A DNA stretch of 64,000 nt from Bretschneidera sinensis (Eukaryota; Streptophyta; Magnoliopsida; Brassicales; Akaniaceae), in NCBI GenBank assembly GCA_023935145.1, contig CM043699.1, positions 105,351,536-105,415,535 of the forward strand, given 5' to 3'. The first letter of the stretch is position 1, and each line of letters begins with the position of its first letter. This document shows, one piece after another, positions 11,501 to 21,971 of the stretch. The notes beneath the pieces are model-generated. The model was not told where the DNA came from and searched no databases. It saw nothing but the letters and a program-made list of their open reading frames with translations. The translations under genes were made by a program, and so were the position numbers.

Positions 11501-12286
11501 ATGCTCACCCCAATACAGTGTGCAGTCATTACGACAAACATGAATCTTCTCATACCCAAGACCCAATCCTTTGATAATCTTCATGGCTTCATAATAATTT
11601 GATGGCAATGGTGCACACATCGGAAATGTCATGTTGATAAACTCAAGCAACATAGTCAGAGATTTGCCAGACCACCCATTCAAACATTTGAGGTGTAGTA
11701 AATATAACATGAAACTTAACTTTGTGAAATTCTGACAACCCGGATAAAGTTCAGTATCATAATCTTTTATCAAGTTGCGATACTGCGTCTTCTCATCAAT
11801 AGCATAACGAACTGGATGTTCGACATCTGAAGGATCACCACAATTATTGAACTCAACCCCACAATCATCCTGTTGCTCTTCACCATGCTCATTTGAAGAT
11901 CCCACTTCGATTTCTAAACGTAACGGTTCATTGATTGAGTTTTCACAAGTAACCTGGAAGGCACCTCGGAGCAAACCCAACACGTCATCTCGTCCCATGA
12001 AGCCACCTGGAACACTAATGGGTTGTGAACTAGTGTGAGTGTGGTCTATACGAGAGACTTTTTCCCCATGAAAAATCCACTCGGTGTAACCGGGACTAAA
12101 CCCATTATACAATAGATGCTTCTGAACAATTTCTAGTTCGAATGAATAACAATTACCACATCTCCTACATGGACAAACAATACTACCACGAGCACAAGCT
12201 TTTTGACAAGCAAATCTAATGAAGTTTGCAACACCATCCATATAGGCTTTACTCGACCTCGGTTTATCTATCCAACTTTTATCCAT
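8503..12286 (-). pseudogene. CACTA transposase, TNP2 type, near-complete but broken
   Basis: The start is the ATG at 12286 (MDKSWIDKPR), the usual beginning of this family. Domains follow in order: the transposase-associated N-terminus with its Cys pattern (ARGSIVCPCRRCGNC), the Transposase_21 core (about residues 190-480: MRWHNKDRTKDGILKHPADG, LGLASDGFNPFRTMS, VPYNLPPWLCMKQ, GRVACPCCGESTYSVWLKHG), DUF4218 (HNLDVMHIEKNVCDN to RWMYPVERL), and a C-terminal DUF4216 region (RFNGFNINGFKFHT, LNRFRHTGQLLKDD). One in-frame TAG at about 10451-10453 replaces a Glu codon in IFF-E-LPY; the frame is otherwise open from 12286 to the splice site near 9770. Later exons are at 9708-9405, about 9300-9195, and 9101-8503, and the last has a one-base frameshift near 8820. 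TNP2 would recognise the TIRs and cut and join the element in the nucleus. Confidence 0.9.
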
Positions 12287-12984
12287 TTTTAGATGACGCT
12301 AATAGACTTTCCTAAAACAATGTTAATCAAGTCAGTATTGTAATATTTTTGGCAAAACAATGCATAATCACAAACTTAGATTTGATTGGTAAGTGGATGA
12401 ACTGAAATTGATAACAACAAAGAAAAATATAATCTATCATACATGTGTGCACTCATATTTAAAAGAGCCCAATTGTAACTAGTTTAGTTGACAACTTTTC
12501 AATAAATAATAAGTTTTAAAAAAAAAATTCATGTGGGCCATAATTCATGGGCTTTGTAATTTACTTTTAAAAAATAATTGATTACAAAATAAATGAGATT
12601 TGATCTTTGATGACAGTCTGACACCACAACTCATATACAAGTAAATTTTGACGATTTATAAATGTATTTTATAATACGAAAATGCCAAACAAAATTGAAA
12701 ACAAAACAAATGAAATGGATATATATACTGGAAACAGCAAACTTGGATCACGTCTAAGTAAAAGGTTTGCATATTCAGCTATTTTGCAGTTATTTGTTAG
12801 TATTTATTCTCTTTCTGGAATACCTACAATGTTTGATTTGAGTTGATTTTCTGTGATAGAATTTCTTACTTACGGTACTAGTAGTGCCAACCTATATATG
12901 CTACTATTTCAATAAAAAAGAATTCAAATTAAGAGCATTGAACCAATTATCTCATATGTTTATAATTGAATTTTCAAAACCTTC

Positions 12985-13695
12985 GAAGGTCCTTCGATTT
13001 CTTTCTCTCTGCGCAATCCCACCAGATCGAGTGAGGAATTAAAACTAATGTCTTTTTGACCTCCTTGAAAGTTCTAACATCACTCCAAGCCTCAATTTCA
13101 TTATTCACGGACCCCATCATCACCTAAGAGGCTCCCTCAACTCTATAAGCTATTTTACACAAACTTCTAACAAAAGAACATTCCTCCAAAAGATGAAAAA
13201 CATATTCAGTCTTCACTTTGCACATATAGCATCTATTGACCATTATCTTCCCTCTCCTTTGAAAATTGTGGTTAGTAAGAATTATATTCCAAAAGGCTTC
13301 CCATACAAAAAAAAAAACAAACTTTCATGGGAGCCCGAACATGCCAAATTGACTTCCAAGGAAAATAAAAAAGCTCACTAGTGAGGCTTTTATCAATAAG
13401 AGTATTATAAAAATCTTTTACCAAGAACCCTTTATCTGGTCTTGGTTTCCATCTTATCTCATCCTCCTTCACCACCTCAATCTTAGAATAATAAAGGGCG
13501 TCCAAATCCGAGCTTTTTTATCTCTCACCAAGTTAAAAATGCATGAAAATATATCCTTTAAAAAAGTATTTAAATGTAACTTTTTTGTTAACGAAGATAT
13601 TATAGATTTTGTGGATTTACTATCGTGTAGATAGTTTTGTACATGGGTTGCACCCTTTATGTTTTATTTATATAATTTTACTTATAAAATAAATT
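12985..13695. mobile_element. LINE fragment with inverted 5' part, nested in CACTA
   Basis: Two neighbouring parts come from one LINE 3' region but in opposite orientation. From about 13505 down to 12990 the minus strand encodes the zf-RVT region that ends plant LINE ORF2: DEIRWKPRPDKGFLVKDFYN, then RAPMKVCFFFCMGS, the Cys-His finger around RCYMCKVKTEYVFHLLEECS, and IWWDCAERKKSKDLRRFENS. From about 13545 to 13695 the plus strand encodes what should follow it (NFFVNEDIIDFVDLLSCR, stop) and ends in ATTTTACTTATAAAATAAA. The LINE at 50420-51175 has these parts in the normal continuous order. It is a dead fragment inside the CACTA element. Confidence 0.8.
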
Positions 13696-14589
13696 ATTTA
13701 AGACAGCCTGCCCTCCTCCCACAATATTCCCTTCAGCTCTTCCTTGACTCGGTCCCTGGAAGTGAAGATTGAAGGGCGAAGCACGAACTTTCTCAGTCTG
13801 ATGTCAACTTCCCATTAATGTAGTGACTGATTATTGGCGTGAGAGTTATGCTAGCTATGTGCTTGTCTAATATCTCACTTGAGAAAATTTATAATTGATG
13901 AGTTAAGATACTGCTGCATGCTCAGCCCAAGTAAACAAATGAATTAATAGTACATTTTTTCTCTGGTTAATTGGCCTTTAAATTTGGACTTGATATCTAA
14001 GTCCATTTAGCAATTGATATGCTGGGATTTAAGCTCAACTCAGGATACTGAATAAAGTGGTTTTCGAGCTGAATTTATGACTGCTTCTTATTTTTCCTTT
14101 TCCCTTTTGATGTTCTAGTCATATTCTCTAAACTTACCCTGAATTACTGACATTATAACAGCTTACAATATGAATTCGTATAACAGTTTACAAAAAAAGT
14201 TTTGGATAACAAATGATGAGGGAGATTGATTTTCACATAATACACAGCTATACAGGAGCAATTTTGTTAAAACAAATCAAAGACCCATTTACAAAACTTA
14301 GAAATCCAATAAAAGAAATACATTTACATGTGTATAAATAGGGAGTTAAGAGAGTTACAGAAGAGTTTACCAAAAAATTGAGGAGAAATAGTGGTGGCTG
14401 ATGCTGGAGTCTTCCTTCACGTCAACAATGAGGAAAATATAACTAAAATTTCTAAGAGAGAGAGAGGGAAGCGAGAGAGAGTAGAGGGAAAATTTTTTGG
14501 GAGAGATATTGGTTTATGGAAGATTTTTGGGAGGAAGGCGCGGGCAGAAGAAAAATTTGGGGGAAAAAATTCTGGGCAATATAATATAT
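13696..14589. other. CACTA internal sequence without a recognised gene
   Basis: No convincing coding region. A purine-rich stretch of GAGAGA and GGGAAG runs at 14455-14560, just inside the right subterminal repeats. The rest is AT-rich filler between the transposase promoter side and the right end. Confidence 0.5.
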
Positions 14590-14883
14590 AGTATAAATTA
14601 CTGGCGCTTGAAAGCGTCGGAATATGCAGCTGGACAAATACCGGCGCTTTAAAGCGCCAGAATGTGAAATGGGTTTTGAGCATATACCGGCGCTTCCTCA
14701 AGCACCGGTATATGCTCAAAACCCATTTCACATTCTGGTGCTTTAAAGCGCCGGTATTTGTCCTTCGTATATTGCGACACTTCCTTGAATCGCCACAAAA
14801 CAAATGTCGGAAACAGTTAAATTGCGGCGTTTTTGGAAAGCGTCGGGATTGAAGCGCCGGCGTACATTAATTCTGTTGTAGTG
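14590..14883. repeat. Right TIR and subterminal repeats of CACTA
   Basis: This block mirrors the left end, with repeated GGCGCTT and AAGCGCC motifs. A near-perfect palindrome at about 14660-14745 has arms reading ATGTGAAATGGGTTTTGAGC and its complement. It ends TTGTAGTG, followed by the duplicated TTA at 14884-14886. Confidence 0.9.
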
Positions 14884-14932
14884 TTAAGGTATGAGTTAAA
14901 CTTTTCAATTCACTTACCATTCTACTTTGTAG

Positions 14933-15122
14933 ACAGCCCTTTATTTGGCTGGGGACTCGGTATTGGTATCATGTATATGATGTCAGCTGGGAAAACTGAG
15001 ATCAGTAAGCTGAACGCAGCAATGGATGAGACAGCAAAAGTTGTTCAGGAATTAAAAACTGAGATTTATAGAAGAGAATCATTGCGCAATCTGCAGGTTT
15101 CTAGTTCTGCATATGAAGTTAC
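14933..15122 (+). pseudogene. POLAR-like host gene, glycine-rich helix/coiled-coil exon, cut by copia-2
   Basis: After the acceptor CTACTTTGTAG at 14932 the exon encodes SPLFGWGLGIGIMYMMSAGK, a Gly-rich hydrophobic helix, and then NAAMDETAKVVQELKTEIYR, an amphipathic helix. Together with the motif LEAELESELQKLP in the exon after copia-2, this is the pattern I associate with plant POLAR/POLAR-like proteins (regulators of asymmetric division in the stomatal lineage) and their uncharacterised relatives. The reading continues to SSAYEV just before the LTR at 15123. A donor-like CAG|GT exists at 15096, so copia-2 may lie in an intron. Because the next block continues with similar composition, an insertion inside the exon seems more likely. 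The family assignment is moderate. Confidence 0.5.
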
Positions 15123-15781
15123 TGTAAGAATTTAAATATAATTTAAACATGCTAAACAACTTAAATAGCATATAGATTAAATGTGAAATTATAAAGACCG
15201 TAAACATACCTCCAGCCATTGAAACTTTTCACTTACACAATCCGCTATTCTTTCGATATTGGTTCTTCTAGACTCTCAGAACTCTCTTCAATTTGATGGT
15301 GTATGAAAGAAAATGAGAAGTACCCAGTCTAGGGACCAAACCTGTATTTATACATGTTCTTCCATCAAGAACATCCGTCCGTATTCCATATGCTTGTTAC
15401 CATAATCAATGGATAGCCAAAGGGTTAAACATGGACCACATATAGGTTGGTTACATATACCTTATACTCTCAATACAACCATTGAGAATATGAACCAACA
15501 TTCCTCAAGCATACACCTTGTGTTTTTTCTCTAACACTCTAACTTGATAACTTTAATATGCTCTATGATTATCCTATTTATAGGAGAAATGCACTAAGAA
15601 TAATTGAATTAATTTGGCCACAATTAATGCTTAGTGGAGCATATCTTCCTCCACTTAATTGCCACAATTAATGCTTGAATTTATTACATCTACTTCCACT
15701 TAATTTCCACAATTAATACTTGAATTTATTACATCTACCTCCACTTATTAATTGCCACAATTAATGCTTGAATTTATTACA
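15123..15781 (-). repeat. 3' LTR of copia-2 (659 bp)
   Basis: Starts TGTAAGAATTT and ends ATTTATTACA on the plus strand. It matches the right LTR closely along its whole length. It contains three tandem units of about 45 bp (TCCACTTAATTGCCACAATT and following) near 15645-15781, against two units in the other LTR. Confidence 0.93.
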
Positions 15782-15794
15782 TTCTCCCACTTGG
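15782..15794 (-). other. Polypurine tract of copia-2
   Basis: On the minus strand CCAAGTGGGAGAA directly precedes the 3' LTR, as expected of the plus-strand DNA primer of an LTR retrotransposon. Confidence 0.75.
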
Positions 15795-16076
15795 TCCATA
15801 TGTTTAACCTAACTTAATCCCATTGATATATTTTAAGAAGTAAATACATGAATCATGGCGATAAGTCCTCTAAGAGTGAGTATTACCTTCCATGTATTAC
15901 GATGCATTTAGTTCCTCAAGTATTATTCTTCATGCGGTAACATTTCTTAATGAATAAACCCTATGTTTATTCTTGGTCCTATACATATGAATTTTCTCAA
16001 AGAAATTAAGGTGCACATGAATATGAGAAAATATCAAAATATGTAAGAGTTTCATTAATAAACTGTATGTATACAC

Positions 16077-18811
16077 TTACAAAGTGGAACCAAGTCCCAT
16101 TTTCTCTACATGATCCTTGAATTTCAAAGGTGACATGTCTTTAGTCAAAAGATCAGCGATCATCAATTCAGTGCTAATGTGTTCAATGACCACTTTCTTT
16201 TTTTTTACACGTTCTCTTATGGCTAAATACTTAATGCCGATGTGTTTACTTCGACTTCCACTTTTATTGTTTTTAGCATAAAGACAGCAGCTGAATTGTT
16301 GCAGAAAATTCTCAATGGCCTAGATATAGAATCCAATACTTTAAGCCCAGAAATAAAACTCCTAAGCCATACACCATGTGAAGTGGCCTCGAAACATGAG
16401 ACGAACTCGGCTTCCATAGTAAAAGTAGCAGTCAATGTCTGCTTGACACTTCTCCAAGAAACAGCTCCACCGGTCATTAGAAAAATGTACCCTGATGTTG
16501 ATTTACATGAATCAACACAGCCAGCAAAGTCTGAATCAGAGTAGTCAATCACATCCAGATTGTCCGTTTGTCTATATATAAGCTTATAGTCTTTAGTTCC
16601 TTGAAGATACCTCATTACTTTCTTTGCAGCTCTCCAGTGGTCTATACCTGGGTTACTCTGATATCGCCCTAACATCCCTACAACAAATGCAATGTCAGGT
16701 CTAGTGTAGACCTGAGCATACATAAGGCTTCTGACTGCAGAAGCATATGGAATGTTCTTTATGGATTCCCTTTCAAAATCGTTCTTCGGGCATTGGTTCA
16801 AATTGAACCTATCACCCTTCACAATGGGAGCTATGCTGGGTGAACAATCTATCATCCGAAATCTCTCTAAAACTTTGTTGATATAGGTTTCTTGTGACAG
16901 ACCTAAAACACCTCGAGGTCTATCTCTATGGATCTTAATGCCAATGACATAAGATGTCTCACCTATATCTTTCATATCAAAATTTTTAGAGAGAAATTGT
17001 TTCACCTCATGCAATAAGCCCTTATCATTGGTTGCAAGTAAAATATCATCCACGTATAAAACAAGAAAACAAATTTTACTCCCACTAACCTTCTGGTATA
17101 TACATTGATCCATGGGATTTTCAACAAAACCGAATGAAGAAATTACTTCATGGAATTTAAAATATCATTGACGAGAGACTTGTTTTAAACCGTATATGGA
17201 TTTCCTAAGCTTGCAAACCAAATGCTTACCATCATTAGAGGAGAAACCTTCAGGTTGTTTCATATAAACCTCATCCTCTAGATCTCCATTAAGAAATGCG
17301 GTTTTCACATCCATTTGTTGCAGCTCAAGGTCAAAATGAGCAACTAATGCCAAAATAATACGAAGAGAATCTTTCTTAGATACAGGAGAGAAAGTCTCCG
17401 TGTAATCGATTCCTTCTTTTTGAGTAAATCCCTTAGCAACGAGTCTCGCTTTGTATCTCTCAATGTTACCTAATGAATCTATCTTGGTTTTAAAGACCCA
17501 TTTGCAACCAATGGCCTTCGCCCAATTAGGCAACTCTACAAGATCCCAGACTCCATTGCTTTTCATGGTATTCATCTCTTCCTTCATGGCATCGTGCCAC
17601 ATGGTTGACCCTTTGCAACTTATGGCCTGTGAAAAGGTTTCAGGATCATTTTCGGCTCCAAAATTATAGTCAGATTCTTGTAGATACACAATGTAATCAC
17701 TAGGAATTGCTGATCTCCTGACTCTAGTAGATTTTCTTAATGTTGTACCAATATCTCTCAGGGGAGCTTGTGGTTCAACTGGTTGTTCAGGAACTTGTGG
17801 TATTTCTTGAACTACTTGATCTATTAGAATGTTGTCAGCAGCTTGTGGAACCTCAATGATTGATTGGTTAACACGAGCTTGTACTTGAGGCATGTTATGA
17901 ACTATAACCAATCTATCATTTGATGAAGGTTGAGATTTTGTATGATCATGTGCAGGTTCTGTATGATCATGTGCAGGAACTAAGTTCCTGAACCGATCCC
18001 TCCCACTGATCATGTCATTCTCTAGAAACTTAGTGTTTCTTGATTCCACAATCCTAGTAGTATGAGTTGGACAATAAAACCTGTAACCCTTGGACCTTTC
18101 GGCATATCCAACGAAATACCCACTAATGGTCCTCGGATCCAGTTTCTTCTCTTGTGGGTTATAAATCCTCACCTCAGACGGACATCCCCAAACGCGCATA
18201 TGTCGCAAACTCGGTTTTCAACCTTTTCATAATTCAAATGGTGTCTTAGGAACAGCCTTGGTTGAAACTCGGTTTAATATATACACAGCCGTCTTTAGTG
18301 CTTCAGTCCACAAGGATGTAGGAAGGTTGGAGTTGCTATGCATATTCTTCACCATGTCCATCAATGTTCGGTTTCTTCTTTCTGCAACACCATTCTGGTC
18401 TGGGGAACCAGGCATAGTGTATTAGGCAACAATCCCATGTTCTTGAAGAAACTTGGCAAAAAGACCATGTGCTTGTCCACTTTCTGTGTATTTACCATAA
18501 TATTCTCCACCTCTATCAGATCTCACAATTTGTATTTGTTTTCCGCATTAGTTCTCAACTTTAGCCTTAAAGACTTTGAAGGCATCCAATGCTTCATTCT
18601 TATTATGAAGCAAATAGATATACATATATCGTGAGTAATCATCGATAAAAGTGACGAAATATTTCTGACCATATGCGTCCATGTCTGAACAATATATATC
18701 AATATAAATGATTTCTAGTATGTCCGAACTCCTATTAGCACATTTCTTGGACTTGTTGGTCTGCTTTCCCTTAATGTAATCCACACAAGTCTCTCTTCTT
18801 CTTGAACACAT
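16077..18811 (-). pseudogene. copia-2 pol: integrase, reverse transcriptase, RNase H
   Basis: The integrase is read from about 18811 (CVDYIKGKQTNKSKK) through YFVTFIDDYSRYMY and [20 protein letters not shown] to GCPSEVRIYNPQEKKLDPRT, with frame changes near 18545 and 18220. The reverse transcriptase at 17700-16700 carries WVFKTKIDSLGNIERYKARL, QMDVKTAFLNGDLEDEVYM and the active site FLVLYVDDILL. A frame break lies between 17165 and 17113 just after KSIYGLKQVSRQ. RNase H follows (DYSDSDFAGCVDSCKSTSGY, MEAEFVSC). After a frameshift near 16255 it finishes in another frame with EHISTELMIADLLTK and stops at 16077. The catalytic YVDD is intact, but at least four frame breaks make the protein unmakeable. 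Confidence 0.9.
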
Positions 18812-19395
18812 ATGGTCATTAATTCATTGATTGACCATTTGTCTTTATATGTGTTGTACGAGATTTTGAAAGGCCCGTACTGAGTTGGAAGGGTGTTCAG
18901 AATGTAGTGCACTAGGAAGGATTCCGACATATTAACCTTGAGTTTCTTAAGTTGAGCCGTAATGTCACGCATTTGCATTATGTTCTCGCGCACCCCTTTT
19001 ACGCTGGTGAGTTTGAGTGATGATAATCTCATTATCAGGGTGCTTGCCAATGCCTTTTCTGAAGTGACGAATTGATCGTCAATGGCTTTCAACAAATCGT
19101 GGACTTTCTCATGCTGGACGACAGAGCCACGTATACCAGCAGTTATCTTAGTTTTGATAAACATCACACTGAGCCGATTGGATCGCTCCCATCGCTCATA
19201 TAGCGTGACAGCAGCTGGAGTACTGTTATTGACGATTGCCGGTGGTTCGTCCTTCCTAATAGCATAATCTATGTCTATCCACCCTAGATGGAGAAAAATC
19301 CTCTCCTTCCATACCTTATAGTTATCTCCCCTAAGTTTGGGTATATCATAACGGATATCAGAGAAACTAGTGGGTTGAGTAACTGCATAAAGTCC
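18812..19395 (-). pseudogene. copia-2 gag, truncated
   Basis: The minus strand encodes TSFSDIRYDIPKLRGDNYK, then VWKERIFLHLGWIDIDYAIR, then the UBN2 core (LMRLSSLKLTSVKGVRENIM, FLVHYILNTLPTQYGPFK) and ends at ICVQEEERL. No in-frame ATG is visible at the N-terminus. The C-terminal zinc knuckle is absent because the sequence passes directly into integrase sequence near 18800. Confidence 0.85.
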
Positions 19396-20780
19396 AAAAG
19401 CTTATGTCAAGATTTGAGGTCTAATTTTCTAAATTGCATGTTTTACCAATATAAAAACACGTTGAAATTGAATCTAATTTCATTAAAAATTACATGTGGG
19501 CTAAATTTTTAATTCAATAAGATTCTTTATTCTTTATGATAAATTTTATCAAACTATTTTTACTAAATTCATAATGTATATTATGATTACAGTTTGATGT
19601 TTTTCTATCTTTAAACTTTATGATAAAACTATTAAATTAATTCTTCTTAACTCCTGTGGGTAAATTAAGAAAAACTAATTTTAATACATTATCCTAATTA
19701 ATTATATAAACAAAATAAAATCCATGTGGGGTAAAATCATTATATTCATATAATTAATTAAAATTAATGTCCATTATGTGATCCTAATCCACTTAATATA
19801 TAATTTTATATAATTAAAGATGCTGTGGCTACTCTTTAAATATTTTAAAATTATATGATTCACTAGACGTTTATATTTACTATATTTTAGGCTCTACTTA
19901 ATGCTTAAAAGCAATTACGCTGTAACATAATAGGCAATCACTAAGAGTGCCCCCAGGATAATTGGTCGGGATAAAGCCTCATTAAAAACCAGAATCCTTA
20001 GACAGAGCATTGTCCTAGATCATGCTGTCTTATGCCAACTACAAATTGTTTATGAATTATTCATAATTTTTAACTTAATTGTTCATAGTAATGTATTATG
20101 AACCTTAATGTGTTATGCACAAATTAAGTTTTATGAGAATAACCTAATTTTACATAATCTAACAATATCTAAACTTAATAATATGTTATCATATATAAAT
20201 AAAGTTCTCATAAATAAAACATAAATTGCATAATTAAACGTAATATTATGCAATTAATTTAATTCATTGCACAAAACAAACTCATTCTAAAAGCATGAAT
20301 TGAAAAACAAAAGCATGCTAAAAATGAGCATTTACTGAAATTGCATATATAGAACTAACATAAATAGTATATATGCGTAATCTTAATTTGAGCAAAATAA
20401 TCACAAAATAAAAATACATACCCAACATTAAATTATTTATGTATTAAAACTATTTAAACTTAAATTGCATGCATAACCCAAAAAAGTTATACATACATAA
20501 CACATAATTTTAAGCACATAAATAAAATAAATACCTATAAGGATTTATAAACTTTATTTTTGTAAATAATTACAAATCATATGCAACATAGTGAAAATCC
20601 ATAAAATTGGCTTCCAAGATTTTAAAACTCAGAAATACTAGAAATCAAATTTCCTAATGATTTCTAACATTATTTTCCATAAAAAATACTCGAAAAACAA
20701 ACTTTGAAATCAAATTATTTTTCGGGTATAAATCGAAAGTATTACAGATTGCTTAATACTTCAAGGCAGAGGCAAACAAT
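19396..20780. other. Untranslated leader of copia-2
   Basis: About 1.4 kb of AT-rich sequence lies between the primer binding site and gag. I see no gene in it. Long leaders occur in some plant copia lineages. Confidence 0.6.
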
Positions 20781-20792
20781 GCTCTGATACCA
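20781..20792 (-). other. Primer binding site, initiator Met tRNA (copia-2)
   Basis: TGGTATCAGAGC on the minus strand, two bases inside the 5' LTR, identical to the site in copia-1. Confidence 0.93.
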
Positions 20793-20794
20793 AA

Positions 20795-21407
20795 TGTAAG
20801 AATTTAAATATAATCTAAACATGCTAAACAACTTAAATAGTATATAGATTAAATGCAGAAATATAAAAACTGTAAACATACCTCCAGCCATTGAAGCTTT
20901 TCACTTACACAATCCGCTATTATCTCGATATTGGTTCTTCTAGACTCTCAGAACTCTCTTCAATTTGATGGTGTATGAAAGAAAATGAGAAATACCCAGT
21001 CTAGGGACCAAACCTGTATTTATACATGTTCTCCCATCAAGAACGTCTGTCTGTATTCCATACGCTTGTTACCACAATCAATAGATAGCCAAAGGGTTAA
21101 ACATGGACCATATATAGGTTGGTTACATATACCTTATACTCTCAATACAACCATTGAGAATATGAACCAACATTCCTTAAGCATACACCTTGTGTTTTTT
21201 CTCTAACACTCTAACTTGCTAACTTTAATATGTTCTATGGTTATCCTATTTATAGGAGAAATGCACTAAGAATAATTGAATTAATTTGACCACAATTAAT
21301 GTTTAGTGGAGCATATTTTCCTCCACTTAATTGCCACAATTAATACTTGAATTTATTACATCTACCTCCATTTATTAATTGTCACAATTAATGCTTGAAT
21401 TTATTAC
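20795..21407 (-). repeat. 5' LTR of copia-2 (613 bp)
   Basis: Begins TGTAAGAATTT on the plus strand and follows the left LTR closely to ATTTATTAC, lacking the last A. It has two of the ~45-bp units where the left LTR has three. Confidence 0.9.
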
Positions 21408-21971
21408 GCAAACTCAAAAACATTAGAGGCAAGGATAATCAATTAGTTCTTAATAAGTCAATCACTGGGAACAGAAGCCCTCATGATATCAAAGTATCTG
21501 ATCTTCCTCTAATTGATGATGGTGAACGTGCAAGTAGTGTCCTTACTGAAGAGCCAGAGCCAGAGCCAGAGCCAGAGGTGTTGGAAATGGACCGACTAGA
21601 GGCAGAGCTTGAGTCTGAACTACAAAAGCTACCTTGGTGGTCCACAGAAAATAATAACCTTGAAGAAATCAGACCAAATCCAATCAAGGTGAGTTCTTTC
21701 AAGTGTCTCTGCCTCGTTTCTCTGGATTTACTTACCACTTAAAGGTGTGCCCGTAATAATACTTGTGCATTCATCTCCACCAATCATTAAGATCTGAGAT
21801 AAATGTTATACATTATTAAAGTTATCATATATGCACATTCCCTCAGTCTCTAAAACTAAGCACTGTTACTCAGATGGTGAAAATGAGGCAAAAGAGGAGC
21901 AGGAGTTCACCAATGCATGTGATCACTACATTAACACAGGATCTGAGTCAAAAAATAGTGATTGGGATTAA
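21408..21971 (+). pseudogene. POLAR-like host gene, C-terminal exons
   Basis: From the copia-2 junction to a clear donor (CAATCAAG|GTGAGT, exon end 21688) the plus strand encodes RKLKNIRGKDNQLVLNKS, a PE repeat (EPEPEPEPE) and LEMDRLEAELESELQKLPWW. A following block, from an acceptor at 21860 in matching phase, encodes HCYSDGENEAKEEQEFTN and stops after SKNSDWD at 21971. Relatives have a longer C-terminal coiled coil after this point; I do not see it here, so the gene looks truncated as well as interrupted. The Leu/Glu motif LEAELESELQ is the best support for the POLAR-like assignment. Confidence 0.5.

Larger units (their letters stand above)
5136..14883 (-). mobile_element. Complete CACTA (En/Spm) DNA transposon, 9,748 bp
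   Basis: The element begins CACTACAAGATAAA and ends TTCTGTTGTAGTG, so both ends carry the CACTACAA terminal inverted repeat. It is flanked by a perfect 3-bp duplication TTA (5133-5135 and 14884-14886), the hallmark of CACTA insertion. Both subterminal regions hold dense copies of a GGCGCTT/AAGCGCC motif. Inside, on the minus strand, are a TNP2-type transposase (8503-12286) and a TNPA-like second gene (5661-8086). Both have premature stops, so this copy is structurally complete but probably not autonomous. It sits in an intron of the POLAR-like pseudogene and has itself received a LINE at about 12985-13695. Confidence 0.95.
15123..21407 (-). mobile_element. Ty1/copia LTR retrotransposon (copia-2) with internal deletion, 6.3 kb
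   Basis: Two highly similar LTRs bound the element, which lies on the minus strand. The primer site for initiator Met tRNA adjoins the right (5') LTR and a purine tract adjoins the left (3') LTR. Coding order on the minus strand is gag, integrase, reverse transcriptase, RNase H. The zinc knuckle, protease and pre-integrase parts are missing because gag runs straight into the integrase. Frameshifts break the rest. The 5-bp duplication expected around it is not visible: the left flank is gttac, while at the right the LTR stops one base short of its CA end and passes into gcaaactc. The right junction has therefore lost bases. Confidence 0.93.
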
